Shown here: positions 46,530-57,470 of the stretch, piece after piece | How positions within the stretch are numbered: position 1 is the stretch's first letter | How the letters are laid out: each line of letters starts with the position of its first letter | NCBI RefSeq assembly: GCF_030818955.1 | Contig: NZ_JAUTBF010000001.1 | Location: forward strand, 186,001-250,000 | Length of the DNA: 64,000 nucleotides | Direction: 5' to 3' | DNA from: Microbacterium trichothecenolyticum | GTDB lineage: Bacteria > Actinomycetota > Actinomycetes > Actinomycetales > Microbacteriaceae | The notes under the pieces: generated by a model | The model's database searches: none | What the model was told of the DNA's origin: nothing | What the model saw: only the letters and a program-made list of their open reading frames with translations | Position numbers and translations under genes: made by a program

Positions 46530-48060
46530 CGGCCTGCTTCTCCCACGGCGCCATGACCGGGAAGTAGCGCTCGAGACATGCCCGCAGAGCGGGAACCCGA
46601 ACCTCCTCGGGGATCTCGGGCACGCTGCCGTCGTTGAGACAGAACATGTCGGTGTCGCGACGCGAGACGAGACGTTCCATCGTACGGAGCGAGTCGAGCT
46701 GCGTCGTCTGCACGTACCGCGTGCGGGGCTGCGTGGTGATGACCGCCCGGCCGGTGGCCAGCGCGTAGTGGTGGTACAGGCTGTTCGTGACCGAGATGTC
46801 GGTCGCCGAGCGGAACCGGCTCGCGGCGGTGCGGGCGTAGTCCTCGGCGAACTCGCGCTCGAGCTCGTACGCGACCGACCGTCGCAGCGGCGTCGCGCAG
46901 TGCTCGAGGTCGAGGGTGATGACGCGGCCGAAGCGCTCCTTCAACAGCGCGCGGTTGACGCGCAGGCCGTTGTCGTGACCCGAACGCGCGGTGTGCGCGG
47001 GTCCCGTTCCGATGCGGATGCCGCTCTCGACGAAACGGCTCACCCCGCCGCTGCTGAAGAACAGCTCGGGGGTGACGGGCCGGCCGAAGAACATGTCGTC
47101 GTTGCTGTAGAGGAAGTGCTCGGCCAGGCCCGGGATGCGATGCAGCTGCGCCTCGACGGCGTGCGAGTTGTGCGTGGGCAGCACCGACGGGTCGGCGAAG
47201 AACTCCTCGCTGCGAACGATCGTGACCTTGGGGTGGTCGGCGAGCCATCCGGGCGTGGGGGAGTCGGTGGCGATGAAGATGCGGCGCACCCACGGCGCGT
47301 ACATGTGGACGCTGCGCAGCGCATAGCGCAGCTCGTCGACCTGTCGGTAGCGGGCGGCGTTGTCGTCGCCGTCTCCGACGACGTAGCCCTTCATGCGCGC
47401 GGCGCGCTGCCGCTGGAACTCGCTCGACGAGCCGTCGACCCACGAGAAGACCATGTCGACGTCGCCGACGAACTCGTTCGGGTGCGGATCGAACATGCCC
47501 GACACCGTCGTCCACCGCCGGCCGTAGCGCTCGACCTCGACGAGGTCGAGATCGGCCGCCGCGAAACGGCGTCGCGTGAGGGCGCTCGGGCGCGGAGCCT
47601 CGATCGTCTTGGCACCGAAGCGCCACAGCTCGAGCCGGGGCGCGAGCGATGCGCCGTACCGGTAGGAGCCCTCGGTGGAGGTGCGCGGGCGGAACACGCC
47701 GTAGGCCTGGACGGAGTCGGCGGCCGGTGAAACGCTGTGCGCGGGCACCGGGTCTTCGCCGCGGGCCTTCAGGTATACGGGACCGAGTTCGGGGTCGCGC
47801 AAGGCCCCGATCGCCGCGGTCGCGTCGGCCGTGTCGACGACGAGCTTCGGACGGCGGTTCGCGTCGCGGACGAGGAGCACCCGCACGCCGGCCGCCTCGA
47901 TGGCCGAGGCGGCGGTGAGCAGGTCGTCGCGCTCGGCGAGGGCGGGTGTGGCGGTGTCGTCGATGAGGTGCAGGATGCCGTCGTGCATCCGGATATCGGA
48001 GCGGGACAGCAGAGCGCGCCACGGATCGGCGTCGATCGAAAGCGGGATCATCGGGCGCAT
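46480..48060 (-). CDS. Stealth-family capsular/wall polysaccharide phosphosugar transferase
   Basis: This 526-residue protein has the Stealth conserved regions: CR1 [14 protein letters not shown]2 from [20 protein letters not shown] to [13 protein letters not shown]3 around [13 protein letters not shown] and CR4 with the acidic C-terminal block. Family members transfer hexose-1-phosphate to build phosphodiester-linked capsules and wall polymers. It stands apart from the polymer operon at 36-40 kb but could act in the same surface chemistry. The last 50 bases overlap the end of the metallophosphoesterase gene on the other strand. Confidence 0.88.
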   Translation of the reverse strand: MRPMIPLSIDADPWRALLSRSDIRMHDGILHLIDDTATPALAERDDLLTAASAIEAAGVRVLLVRDANRRPKLVVDTADATAAIGALRDPELGPVYLKARGEDPVPAHSVSPAADSVQAYGVFRPRTSTEGSYRYGASLAPRLELWRFGAKTIEAPRPSALTRRRFAAADLDLVEVERYGRRWTTVSGMFDPHPNEFVGDVDMVFSWVDGSSSEFQRQRAARMKGYVVGDGDDNAARYRQVDELRYALRSVHMYAPWVRRIFIATDSPTPGWLADHPKVTIVRSEEFFADPSVLPTHNSHAVEAQLHRIPGLAEHFLYSNDDMFFGRPVTPELFFSSGGVSRFVESGIRIGTGPAHTARSGHDNGLRVNRALLKERFGRVITLDLEHCATPLRRSVAYELEREFAEDYARTAASRFRSATDISVTNSLYHHYALATGRAVITTQPRTRYVQTTQLDSLRTMERLVSRRDTDMFCLNDGSVPEIPEEVRVPALRACLERYFPVMAPWEKQAVSAGSSAVSSVATPAH

Positions 48061-48300
48061 GCTGCCTCCTCGGGGGTCGGGGACGGGTTCCCGACACCGT
48101 AGGGTTTCGGGATTACGAAGACGTTTCGGCTGCGGCGCCGAGAGTCCGGGAGCGGAGCGCTACTGTCGAAGAGTGACTCAGATCGCTCGCTGTGGCCCGG
48201 ACCTCCCCGTATCGCCGTACGAGCGTCGGTGGGAAGCGGGCCGTCCTCACAGTGTCGCACACGGGAGAGGCGTCGGTCGCATGGGTCTGCGAGCCGGTCG

Positions 48301-49233
48301 ATGAGCCCCCTGCCGCCCGCATCGGTCCGCGTGCGCGCACCCGGGAAGATCAATGTCTTCCTCGAGGTCGGAGACGTGCAGGACGACGGATATCACGAGC
48401 TCGCCACGGCGTTCCAGGCGGTGTCGCTCTACGAGGAGATCGTGGCGACACCGGCCGACGACATCACGATGGAGGTGAGCGCGCGCGGGCCCGTCGACAT
48501 CGAGGGCGTACCCACCGACGACCGCAACCTCGCCGTGCGGGCCGCCCGGCTGCTCGCGCAGACGGCCGGCGTCGACAGGGGCGCGCACCTGTCTGTGCGC
48601 AAGGCGGTTCCGGTCGCCGGCGGCATGGGGGGCGGTTCCGCCGACGCGGCTGCCGCACTCGTGGCCTGCGACGCCCTCTGGGGCCTGGGGATGCCGACGG
48701 GCGAGCTCGCCCACCTGGCCGCCCGTCTCGGCGCCGACGTCCCCTTCGCCCTGCTCGGTGGGACCGCGGTGGGCACCGGCCGCGGCGACGAGCTGAGCCC
48801 CGCGCTCGCGCGCGGTCGCTTCGACTGGGTGCTGGTGCCGAACGAGCTGGGCATGTCGACCCCGGTCGTCTATGGCGAGCTCGACGCGCACCGCGAGCGT
48901 CACGCCGTCGACATCGGTCCCGCCCCGCGGGTTCCCGCGGTCGACCCCGACGTGCTCCATGCCCTGCGCCAGGGCGACGCGCGCATGCTCGCGGCCACGT
49001 TGCGCAACGATCTCCAGGCGCCGGCCCTGCACTTGCGCCCCGAGCTGGCGCGCGTGCTGGAACGCGGTGAGAGCTCCGGCGCGCTCGCCGGGATCGTGTC
49101 GGGATCAGGGCCCACCCTGGCATTCCTCGCCGCCGACGAGTCCGCCGCGCTCGATCTGCAGATCACCCTGAGTGCCGCCGGGCTGGTGGCGCTGCACGTC
49201 CACGGCCCTGTCGCCGGTGCCCGCGTGATCTGA
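48301..49233 (+). CDS. ispE: 4-diphosphocytidyl-2-C-methyl-D-erythritol kinase
   Basis: This 310-residue GHMP kinase of the MEP isoprenoid pathway has [14 protein letters not shown] at the N-terminus, the ATP loop [17 protein letters not shown] and [10 protein letters not shown] near the C-terminus. The start at ATG 48301 puts APGKIN at about residue 13 as in the family; longer frames upstream have no homology. About 240 bases separate it from the divergent Stealth gene, which leaves room for two promoters. Confidence 0.95.
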   Translation: MSPLPPASVRVRAPGKINVFLEVGDVQDDGYHELATAFQAVSLYEEIVATPADDITMEVSARGPVDIEGVPTDDRNLAVRAARLLAQTAGVDRGAHLSVRKAVPVAGGMGGGSADAAAALVACDALWGLGMPTGELAHLAARLGADVPFALLGGTAVGTGRGDELSPALARGRFDWVLVPNELGMSTPVVYGELDAHRERHAVDIGPAPRVPAVDPDVLHALRQGDARMLAATLRNDLQAPALHLRPELARVLERGESSGALAGIVSGSGPTLAFLAADESAALDLQITLSAAGLVALHVHGPVAGARVI

Positions 49234-49367
49234 CCGTCGGGCACCATACCCGAGCTCGTCACACGGGGCAATCTTCCGATTGCGCGATCGGTGCCTCGCT
49301 AGCCTCGTGCGAGGTGGTCGGACACCGTCGGGTGCCGTGCCCGCGGGCCGCCACGGAGGGGGGTCCC

Positions 49368-49670
49368 ATGAAGGCAACGCTGGATGGCGTCGTGATCGCC
49401 GAAGCCGACCGTGACGACCTGGCATCCATCGAGGGCAACTGGTACTTCCCGCCGTCCGCGATCCGTGAGGGTGCGCTGAGTCAGAGCCCCACGCCGTACA
49501 CGTGTCCCTGGAAGGGGGCGGCGCAGTACTGGAACATCTCCGTCGACGGCGCGGAACTCTCCGACGGCGCGTGGTCGTATCCCGACCTGCGGCCCGGTGC
49601 GGTCGACCGCGTGGGCAAGGACTTCGCCGGTTTCGTCGCCTTCGACCGCAAGGTCGTGGTCTCCGACTGA
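49368..49670 (+). CDS. DUF427 protein
   Basis: This 100-residue single-domain DUF427 protein has the family core (GNWYFPPSAI, YTCPWKGAAQYW, GAWSYPDL, VGKDFAGFVAFDRKV). The function of the family is unknown; some structures suggest a small beta-barrel binding an organic ligand. The ATG at 49368 has an excellent GGAGGGGGG site. The osmolyte transporter ATPase begins 14 bases after its stop, so the gene may be the first of the opuC operon. Confidence 0.9.
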   Translation: MKATLDGVVIAEADRDDLASIEGNWYFPPSAIREGALSQSPTPYTCPWKGAAQYWNISVDGAELSDGAWSYPDLRPGAVDRVGKDFAGFVAFDRKVVVSD

Positions 49671-49684
49671 GGTCGGGTCAGCGC

Positions 49685-50509
49685 ATGATCGAGTTCTCGG
49701 CCGTTTCCAAGGTCTTCCCCGACGGTACGCGCGCCGTCGACGACTTCCACCTCGTCATCCCCTCACGCAAGACGACCGTGTTCGTCGGGTCGTCGGGCTG
49801 CGGCAAGACGACTCTGCTGCGCATGATCAATCGCATGGTCGAACCCTCGTCGGGCACGATCTCGATCGACGGCGACGACATCGGCCGCAAGCCCTCGGTG
49901 CAGCTGCGCCGCAGCATCGGCTATGTCATGCAGAACTCCGGCCTGCTGCCGCACTTCACGGTCGCCGACAACATCGCCACCGTGCCCGTCCTGCAGGGAC
50001 AGAGTCGCAAGACCGCACGCACGCGCGCGCTCGAGCTGATGGAGACCGTCGGTCTGGACACCGCGATGGCCGACCGGTACCCCAGTCAGCTGTCCGGCGG
50101 CCAGCAGCAGCGCGTGGGCGTGGCCCGCGGACTCGCGGCCGACCCCAACATCCTGCTCATGGACGAGCCGTTCGGCGCCGTCGACCCGATCGTCCGCGAC
50201 GAGCTCCAGCAGGAGCTCATCCGCCTGCAGGACGAGATCGGCAAGACGATCGTGTTCGTCACGCACGACATCGACGAGGCGTTCCTCCTCGGCGACCAGG
50301 TCGTCATCCTCGAGAAGGGCGCGAAGATCGCGCAGGTCGGCACCCCGAGCGAGATCGTCGAGAACCCGGCATCCGACTTCGTCGCGAGCTTCATCGGTGC
50401 CGTGAAGGGAAAGCGCGCGCTGCATCTCAAGCAGACCGCGACGGGAACGGTCGTCGTCGATGCCGAGGGACGCACGCAGGGCGCGCTCGTGGAGGACTCC
50501 CGCCCGTGA
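49685..50509 (+). CDS. opuCA: Osmolyte (glycine betaine/carnitine/choline) ABC transporter ATP-binding protein
   Basis: This 274-residue ATPase has Walker A GSSGCGKTT, Q-loop YVMQNSGLLPH, signature LSGGQQQRVGVARGL and Walker [14 protein letters not shown]. It lacks the C-terminal CBS pair present in many OpuCA/OpuAA proteins, so ionic-strength sensing by CBS domains is not expected. It drives the two permeases that follow; the stop overlaps the GTG of the first (GTGA at 50506-50509). Confidence 0.93.
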   Translation: MIEFSAVSKVFPDGTRAVDDFHLVIPSRKTTVFVGSSGCGKTTLLRMINRMVEPSSGTISIDGDDIGRKPSVQLRRSIGYVMQNSGLLPHFTVADNIATVPVLQGQSRKTARTRALELMETVGLDTAMADRYPSQLSGGQQQRVGVARGLAADPNILLMDEPFGAVDPIVRDELQQELIRLQDEIGKTIVFVTHDIDEAFLLGDQVVILEKGAKIAQVGTPSEIVENPASDFVASFIGAVKGKRALHLKQTATGTVVVDAEGRTQGALVEDSRP

Positions 50510-51186
50510 ACTGGGTGGGAAACAACCTCGAGCTGATCGGGGAGCTGACGCTGGTGCACCTGCGCCAGAGCATCATCGCCTTGCTCGTGGGCTTCGTCAT
50601 CAGCATCCCGCTCGGCTGGTTCGCCTGGCGGTATCGCCTCGTGCGCAGCAGCGTCATCACCATCACCGGCCTGCTCTACACGATCCCCTCGCTCGCGCTC
50701 CTGATCCTCTTCCCCGTCGTCACCGGGTGGTACAGCATCGTCAGTGAGACGAACCTCATCGTCGCCCTGGCGATCTACGCGGTGGCGATCCTGGTGCGTG
50801 CCGTCGCGGACGGTCTCGATTCGGTGGATGCCGGTGTGCGCCAGGCGTCCACGGCGATCGGCTACGGCTCGTTCCGCCGGTTCTGGGCGGTGGAGTTCCC
50901 GCTCGCGGGTCCGGTCGTGCTCGCGGGGCTGCGCGTCACCTCTGCCAGCACCATCGCACTGGCGACGGTCGGCATCCTCGTCGGTATCCAGAATCTCGGC
51001 TACCTGTTCACCAACGGTCTGCAGCGCCGCATCATCCCTGAGGTGTTCGCGGGCGTCATCGCCGTGGTCGTGCTCGCCCTCGTCATCGACCTGCTGCTCG
51101 TCTTCGCCGGGCGTCTGCTCATGCCGTGGACCCGCGGGACGAAGACGGTCTCGCGTATCTCCAACCGGACGCTGGTGAAGGCATGA
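50506..51186 (+). CDS. opuCB: Osmolyte ABC transporter permease 1
   Basis: This 226-residue permease has six predicted membrane helices and the docking loop AIGYGSFRRFWAVEFPLAGPVVL. It is of the short OpuCB/OsmW type. The GTG start overlaps the ATPase stop and its own stop overlaps the ATG of the second permease (ATGA at 51183-51186), so stoichiometric translation is likely. Confidence 0.92.
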   Translation: MNWVGNNLELIGELTLVHLRQSIIALLVGFVISIPLGWFAWRYRLVRSSVITITGLLYTIPSLALLILFPVVTGWYSIVSETNLIVALAIYAVAILVRAVADGLDSVDAGVRQASTAIGYGSFRRFWAVEFPLAGPVVLAGLRVTSASTIALATVGILVGIQNLGYLFTNGLQRRIIPEVFAGVIAVVVLALVIDLLLVFAGRLLMPWTRGTKTVSRISNRTLVKA

Positions 51187-51941
51187 ACCTCATCGGTGAG
51201 GCGTTCGCCTGGATCTTCTCGGGCGATCAGAGTCCCTACGACTCGATCCCGGCGGCTCTCGGGGTGCAGCTCCTCTACACGCTCATCGCCGTCGTCGTCG
51301 CGGGCGCGATCGCCATCCCCCTGGGGTGGTTCATCGGGCACACGGGGAAGGGGCGCGAGACCGCCGTCGCCATCTCCGGCGCCGCCCGCGCCATCCCGTC
51401 CTTCGGCCTGCTCATCCTGCTCACCCTGCTGCTCGGCGTGCTGCACAAACCCGAGGCGGCCGTCATCTCGTTCGTCATCCTCGCCATCCCCTCGTTGCTC
51501 GCCGGCGCGTACACGGGCCTCGAGGCCATCGACCGCCGCGTGATCGACGCGGGCCGATCGATGGGCATGACCGAGATGCAGATCTTCTGGCGCATCGAGG
51601 TCCCGCTGGGGTTGCCGCTGCTGGTCGGCGGCATCCGGGCGGCCACCCTTCAGGTGCTGGCGACCGTGACGATCGCGGCGTACATCGGTCTCGGCGGGCT
51701 CGGGCAGTACATCATCGCCGCGATCCCGCTGCGGCGCTTGGACATGCTCATCGGCGGCGCCATCCTCGTCGCCGTGCTCGCGCTCGTCGTCGACGGGCTG
51801 TTCGCCCTGCTCCAACACCTCGTCGTGCCCCGCGGCATCCGCGTCGCCGCGTCCGCGCAGCCGCAGCGCCGGTCCTCGCGGCAGCGTCGCGCCGAGGCCA
51901 TCGCCGTCGGCGCGCCCACCGCACCGGCCGCGACCCCCTGA
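51183..51941 (+). CDS. opuCD: Osmolyte ABC transporter permease 2
   Basis: This 252-residue permease forms the heterodimer partner of the preceding one, with docking loop GMTEMQIFWRIEVPLGLPLL and helices around IPSFGLLILLTLLLG. The C-terminal 35 residues are Ala/Arg-rich and probably cytosolic. The binding-protein gene begins 38 bases on. Confidence 0.92.
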   Translation: MNLIGEAFAWIFSGDQSPYDSIPAALGVQLLYTLIAVVVAGAIAIPLGWFIGHTGKGRETAVAISGAARAIPSFGLLILLTLLLGVLHKPEAAVISFVILAIPSLLAGAYTGLEAIDRRVIDAGRSMGMTEMQIFWRIEVPLGLPLLVGGIRAATLQVLATVTIAAYIGLGGLGQYIIAAIPLRRLDMLIGGAILVAVLALVVDGLFALLQHLVVPRGIRVAASAQPQRRSSRQRRAEAIAVGAPTAPAATP

Positions 51942-51979
51942 CCCATCCGAATCCTGAATCACCAGAAAAGAGAGCACCC

Positions 51980-52897
51980 ATGTTCACAGCACGAACTCGC
52001 AAGGGCCTCGGCCTCCTCGCCGGCCTCGCCGTCACCTCCCTCGCCCTCGCCGGTTGCGGCGGCGCATCCAGCGACCCGCTCAGCAACGGCGGCGGTGACG
52101 CCTCGGCATCCTCCGACACGATCGTCGTCGGCTCGCAGGCCTATTACTCGAACGAGATCATTGCCGAGATCTACGCTCAGGCACTCGAGAACGCGGGCAA
52201 GACGGTGACGCGCCAGTTCCAGATCGGTCAGCGCGACGCCTACATCCCGCTGCTGGAAGACGGGACCGTCTCGGTCTTCCCCGAGTACACCGGCAACCTC
52301 CTGCAGTTCTTCGAGAAGGACACGACCGCGCGCACCTCGGAAGAGGTCTACGCGGCGCTGCCGGCCGCTCTCCCTCAGGGCCTGCAGGTGCTCGACCAGT
52401 CGCCGGCCACCGACCAGGACTCGTACACCGTCACCAAGGCGTTCGCCGACGCGAACGGTCTGACCTCGATCGCCGACCTGTCCAAGGTCACCTCGGGCCT
52501 GACCCTCGGCGGCAACGCCGAGCTCGCCGAGCGTCCCTATGGCCCCTCGGGGCTGAAGTCGACGTACGGCGTCGACGTGCAGTTCTCGGCCACCGGTGAG
52601 ACCACGGTCGACGACCTCGTCGCCGGCACCATCCAGGTCGCCAACGTCTACACCGCCGACCCGCGCATCCAGACCGACAACCTCGTCACGCTGAGTGACC
52701 CGAAGGGACTGTTCCTCGCGTCGAACGTCGTCCCGGTCGTCAACGCGAACGTGGCCTCCGAGGTGTCGGACGTGCTGAACAAGGTCAGCGCCGCGCTGAC
52801 GCCCGCGGGACTCGTCGAGCTGAACGTGAAGTCGACGGTCGACCAGGAGGCGTCCGCCGAGATCGCGAAGGAATGGCTCGCGGCCAACGGCTTCTGA
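51980..52897 (+). CDS. opuCC: Osmolyte ABC transporter substrate-binding lipoprotein
   Basis: This 305-residue lipoprotein has lipobox L-A-G-C (LALAGCGGAS) and a short Ser/Ala linker, then the OpuAC-type fold: VVGSQAYYSNEIIAEIYAQ, FQIGQRDAYIPLLEDG, VFPEYTGNLLQFF and DDLVAGTIQVANVYTADPRI. It captures a quaternary-ammonium osmolyte and hands it to the two permeases. It is the last gene of the operon. The following 150 bases hold a near-duplicate GGTCGTCCGGTTCG phrase but no gene. Confidence 0.93.
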   Translation: MFTARTRKGLGLLAGLAVTSLALAGCGGASSDPLSNGGGDASASSDTIVVGSQAYYSNEIIAEIYAQALENAGKTVTRQFQIGQRDAYIPLLEDGTVSVFPEYTGNLLQFFEKDTTARTSEEVYAALPAALPQGLQVLDQSPATDQDSYTVTKAFADANGLTSIADLSKVTSGLTLGGNAELAERPYGPSGLKSTYGVDVQFSATGETTVDDLVAGTIQVANVYTADPRIQTDNLVTLSDPKGLFLASNVVPVVNANVASEVSDVLNKVSAALTPAGLVELNVKSTVDQEASAEIAKEWLAANGF

Positions 52898-53048
52898 GTC
52901 CCGACTCCTCTGGCGGGGTCGTCCGGTTCGCGGGCGGCCCCGCCGTGGTCTGTGATCGGGTCGTCGTCCGGTTCGCCGGGCGGCGGATCCGGGATGCCGG
53001 GAACCCCGCGCTCGCGCCGAGCGTGGCACCGCGTAGCCTGGGACGGAT

Positions 53049-54842
<1,794 letters not shown>

Positions 54843-54858
54843 GCCCCCTACTCGCGGG

Positions 54859-55371
54859 TCAGTGCACGAGAACCTCGAGGCCGATGATGAGCACGCCCAG
54901 GATGGCGGTGGCGAGCGCGCCGACGAGGCGCACGACGAGGCTCGAGCCGCGACTGCGGTATGCGTTGTAACCGAGCAATGCCAAGACGACGATCGACACG
55001 TAAGCGGTCCAGTCCGACGCATCTTCGGCCGTGGCGTCGGTGATCCCGCCGTACACCAGGCAGAGGGCGGCGGGCAGCGACGCATAGAGCATGCCGGCGC
55101 CGTGCCGCATGGCATCCCTCGTCGAACGTCGCAGACCGTGCGTGCCGTGGTCGGTGAGGGTGTGCGCGAAGACGTGCGCGATGAAGAACACGATGAGGGG
55201 GAAGACGGACTCGCCGAGCAGATCCCAGGACGACTCCGCGTGGTCTTCCGCGATGCTCACGAACGACGCGTAGACGATGAGGCCGTAGATCGCTGCGGGC
55301 GAACGGAAGCGGACGTCGAACCACGCGCGCACGCGCGACCACGGCGAGGGGGTCCGTGTGACCTCGCTCAT
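54859..55371 (-). CDS. Hypothetical integral membrane protein
   Basis: This 170-residue protein has four hydrophobic segments (AAIYGLIVYASFVSIAED, VFPLIVFFIAHVFAHTL, LYASLPAALCLVYGG, YVSIVVLALLGYNAY, with a further one at the C-terminus). Two His (IAHVFAHTLTDHG) sit in or near a helix. No family is named. The ATG at 55371 overlaps the stop of the MarR gene (ATGA at 55368-55371), so it is probably under control of that regulator. Confidence 0.75.
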   Translation of the reverse strand: MSEVTRTPSPWSRVRAWFDVRFRSPAAIYGLIVYASFVSIAEDHAESSWDLLGESVFPLIVFFIAHVFAHTLTDHGTHGLRRSTRDAMRHGAGMLYASLPAALCLVYGGITDATAEDASDWTAYVSIVVLALLGYNAYRSRGSSLVVRLVGALATAILGVLIIGLEVLVH

Positions 55372-55865
55372 GCGTCGAATCCCAGGCTGAGCTTGCGCAG
55401 CAGGCCGGCGAGGCGGTCGCGATCGCTCCGCGACAGCCCGTCGAGCAGCAGTGCCTCGGCGTCGACGAGTCGGGTGATGGCGGCATCCACGCGTACGCGG
55501 CCGTCGTCGGTCAGGGTCACGAGGATGCTCCGTCCATCGCCCGGGTCGGCTTCGCGTCGAACGAACCGGCGGGCGACGAGCCGGTCGATGCGATTGGTCA
55601 TGGTGCCGCTGGACACGAGGGTCTGCTGCAGCAACTGCTTCGGGCTGAGCTGGTAGGGCTCCCCCGCGCGTCGGAGCGCCGAGAGCACGTCCCATTCCCA
55701 CGACTCGATGTCGCTGCGGCGGAACGCCTCTTTGCGGGCGATGTCGAGGTGACGCGAGAGGCGGGCGACACGCGAGAGCACCTCGAGGGGCGAGAAATCG
55801 AGGTCGGGGCGCTGACGCATCCACGCATCGACGATGCGGTCCACCTCGTCACTCTCCCGGCTCAC
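55368..55865 (-). CDS. MarR-family transcriptional regulator
   Basis: This 165-residue winged-helix repressor has the dimerisation helices at both ends, the recognition region QTLVSSGTMTNRIDRLVARRFV and the wing READPGDGRSILVTLTDDG. GTG 55865 is taken as the start. MarR proteins usually respond to phenolic or xenobiotic ligands and repress the adjacent operon; the coupled membrane-protein gene downstream is the visible candidate target. Confidence 0.9.
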   Translation of the reverse strand: MSRESDEVDRIVDAWMRQRPDLDFSPLEVLSRVARLSRHLDIARKEAFRRSDIESWEWDVLSALRRAGEPYQLSPKQLLQQTLVSSGTMTNRIDRLVARRFVRREADPGDGRSILVTLTDDGRVRVDAAITRLVDAEALLLDGLSRSDRDRLAGLLRKLSLGFDA

Positions 55866-55948
55866 GGTCTCATTATGGCGTTCATCGTCCGGCCCGCCGT
55901 CGCGAGGGGGCCGCGTCTGGCAGACTTGTCCGGTGCCCGCGGGCACGG

Positions 55949-56020
55949 TCCGCCGTGGTGTAACGGCAGCACGACAGCCTTTGGAGCTGTTAGGTCTAGG
56001 TTCGAATCCTGGCGGCGGAG
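55949..56020 (+). tRNA. tRNA-Gln (anticodon TTG)
   Basis: A complete 72-base cloverleaf. Acceptor arms TCCGCCG (55949-55955) and CGGCGGA (56013-56019) with discriminator G; D-loop with GGCAGC; anticodon stem ACAGC/GCTGT with loop CTTTGGA, anticodon TTG; T-loop GGTTCGAATCC. No encoded CCA. It lies just upstream of glmU, an arrangement shared with other actinobacteria. Confidence 0.96.
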
Positions 56021-56021
56021 C

Positions 56022-57470
56022 ATGACCTCTACGACCGAGCTCGCTGTCGTCGTCCTCGCCGCGGGCCAGGGCACCCGCATGCGCTCGCGCATCCCGAAGG
56101 TTCTGCATCCGGTCGGGGGCCGACCCCTCGTCGGGCACGTGCTCGACACCGCCGCCTCCCTCGACCCGGCGCGCATCGTCGTGGTCGTGCGCCACGAACG
56201 TGAGCTCGTCGCCGAGACCGTCGCCGAACTGGCCCCGGGCGTCGTCGTCGTCGACCAAGACGAGGTGCCGGGCACGGGACGCGCCGTCGAGGCCGCTCTG
56301 GGAGTCCTCGACGGCTTCGACGGCGACGTGCTGGTGCTCAGCGCCGACGTGCCCCTGCTCGAGACCGGGACCCTCACCGAACTGCTCGCGACGCACCGCG
56401 CCGGCGGCTCGGCCGTGACCCTGCTGAGCGCCCGCGTCGACCAGCCGTTCGGCTACGGCCGGATCATCCGCGACGACGAGCAGGGAGTGCGCCGCATCGT
56501 CGAGCAGAAAGATGCCACGGCCGACGAGGCCGCGGTCACCGAGATCAATGTGGGCGTGTACGTCTTCCGGGCCGAGCCGTTGCGCACGCAGCTCGCGCTC
56601 GTGGGCACCGCGAACGCGCAGGGCGAGAAGTACCTCACCGACGTGATCGGCCTGCTTCGCGACGCGGACCTCGGGGTCGCGGCATCCATCACCCCCGATG
56701 CGGCGGCCGCCCTCGGCGTCAACGACCGCGTACAGCTGTCCGAGGCGGGGCGAACGCTCAACGCGCGTACCGTGCGGCGGTGGCAGCTCGAGGGCGTCAC
56801 GGTCGTCGACCCGGCGACCACCTGGATCGACGTCACCGCCACTCTGGCTCCCGACGTCACGATCCTGCCGAACACCCACGTGCGCGGCGCGACCGTCATC
56901 GCAAGCGGCGCCACCATCGGCCCCGACACCACGCTCACCGACTGCGAGGTGGGGGAGGACGCCACGATCACCCGCACCGACGGCACTCTCGCCGTCGTCG
57001 AGGCGGGCGCCACCGTCGGGCCCTTCGCCTACCTGCGCGCGAACGCCCGCGTGGGCGTGAACGCCAAGGTCGGGACATTCGTCGAGGTGAAGAACTCCTC
57101 GATCGGCGAGGGCAGCAAGGTTCCGCACCTGTCGTACATCGGCGACACCGACATCGGACGCGGGGTGAACCTCGGCGCCGGCGCCATCACGGCCAACTAC
57201 GACGATCTCACCAAGCACCGCACCGTGATCGGTGACGAGGTGCACAGCGGCTCGCACAACGTCTTCGTCGCGCCGGTTACGATTGGAGACGGCGCCAAGA
57301 CGGGTGCCGGCGCGGTGATCCGCAAGGACGTCCCGGCCGGTGCGCTGGCGCTCAGCGTGTCCCCCCAGCGCAACATCGAGGGGTGGGTCGAGAAGAACCG
57401 ACCGGGCACCGCGGCGGCCGACGTGGCCGCGCGAGCTCGGGCTGAACAGGAAGCGGCCGATGGCTCGTAA
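56022..57470 (+). CDS. glmU: Bifunctional UDP-N-acetylglucosamine pyrophosphorylase / glucosamine-1-phosphate N-acetyltransferase
   Basis: This 482-residue enzyme makes UDP-GlcNAc for peptidoglycan. The N-terminal uridylyltransferase has VVLAAGQGTRMRS, KVLHPVGGRPL, VPGTGRAVEAAL and EINVGVYVF. The C-terminal left-handed beta-helix acetyltransferase has VGPFAYLRAN, KNSSIGEGSKVPHLSYIGD and AGAITANYDD. ATG at 56022 is only one base after the tRNA discriminator base, so no ribosome-binding site fits between them unless it lies inside the tRNA 3' end. Its 3' end overlaps prs by 11 bases. Confidence 0.96.
   Translation: MTSTTELAVVVLAAGQGTRMRSRIPKVLHPVGGRPLVGHVLDTAASLDPARIVVVVRHERELVAETVAELAPGVVVVDQDEVPGTGRAVEAALGVLDGFDGDVLVLSADVPLLETGTLTELLATHRAGGSAVTLLSARVDQPFGYGRIIRDDEQGVRRIVEQKDATADEAAVTEINVGVYVFRAEPLRTQLALVGTANAQGEKYLTDVIGLLRDADLGVAASITPDAAAALGVNDRVQLSEAGRTLNARTVRRWQLEGVTVVDPATTWIDVTATLAPDVTILPNTHVRGATVIASGATIGPDTTLTDCEVGEDATITRTDGTLAVVEAGATVGPFAYLRANARVGVNAKVGTFVEVKNSSIGEGSKVPHLSYIGDTDIGRGVNLGAGAITANYDDLTKHRTVIGDEVHSGSHNVFVAPVTIGDGAKTGAGAVIRKDVPAGALALSVSPQRNIEGWVEKNRPGTAAADVAARARAEQEAADGS

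Noticed and set aside
54862..55656. Plus-strand frame opposite the membrane-protein/MarR pair
   Set aside because: The minus-strand genes have a recognisable MarR fold and ATGA coupling; the plus-strand frame has neither domain nor start signal.
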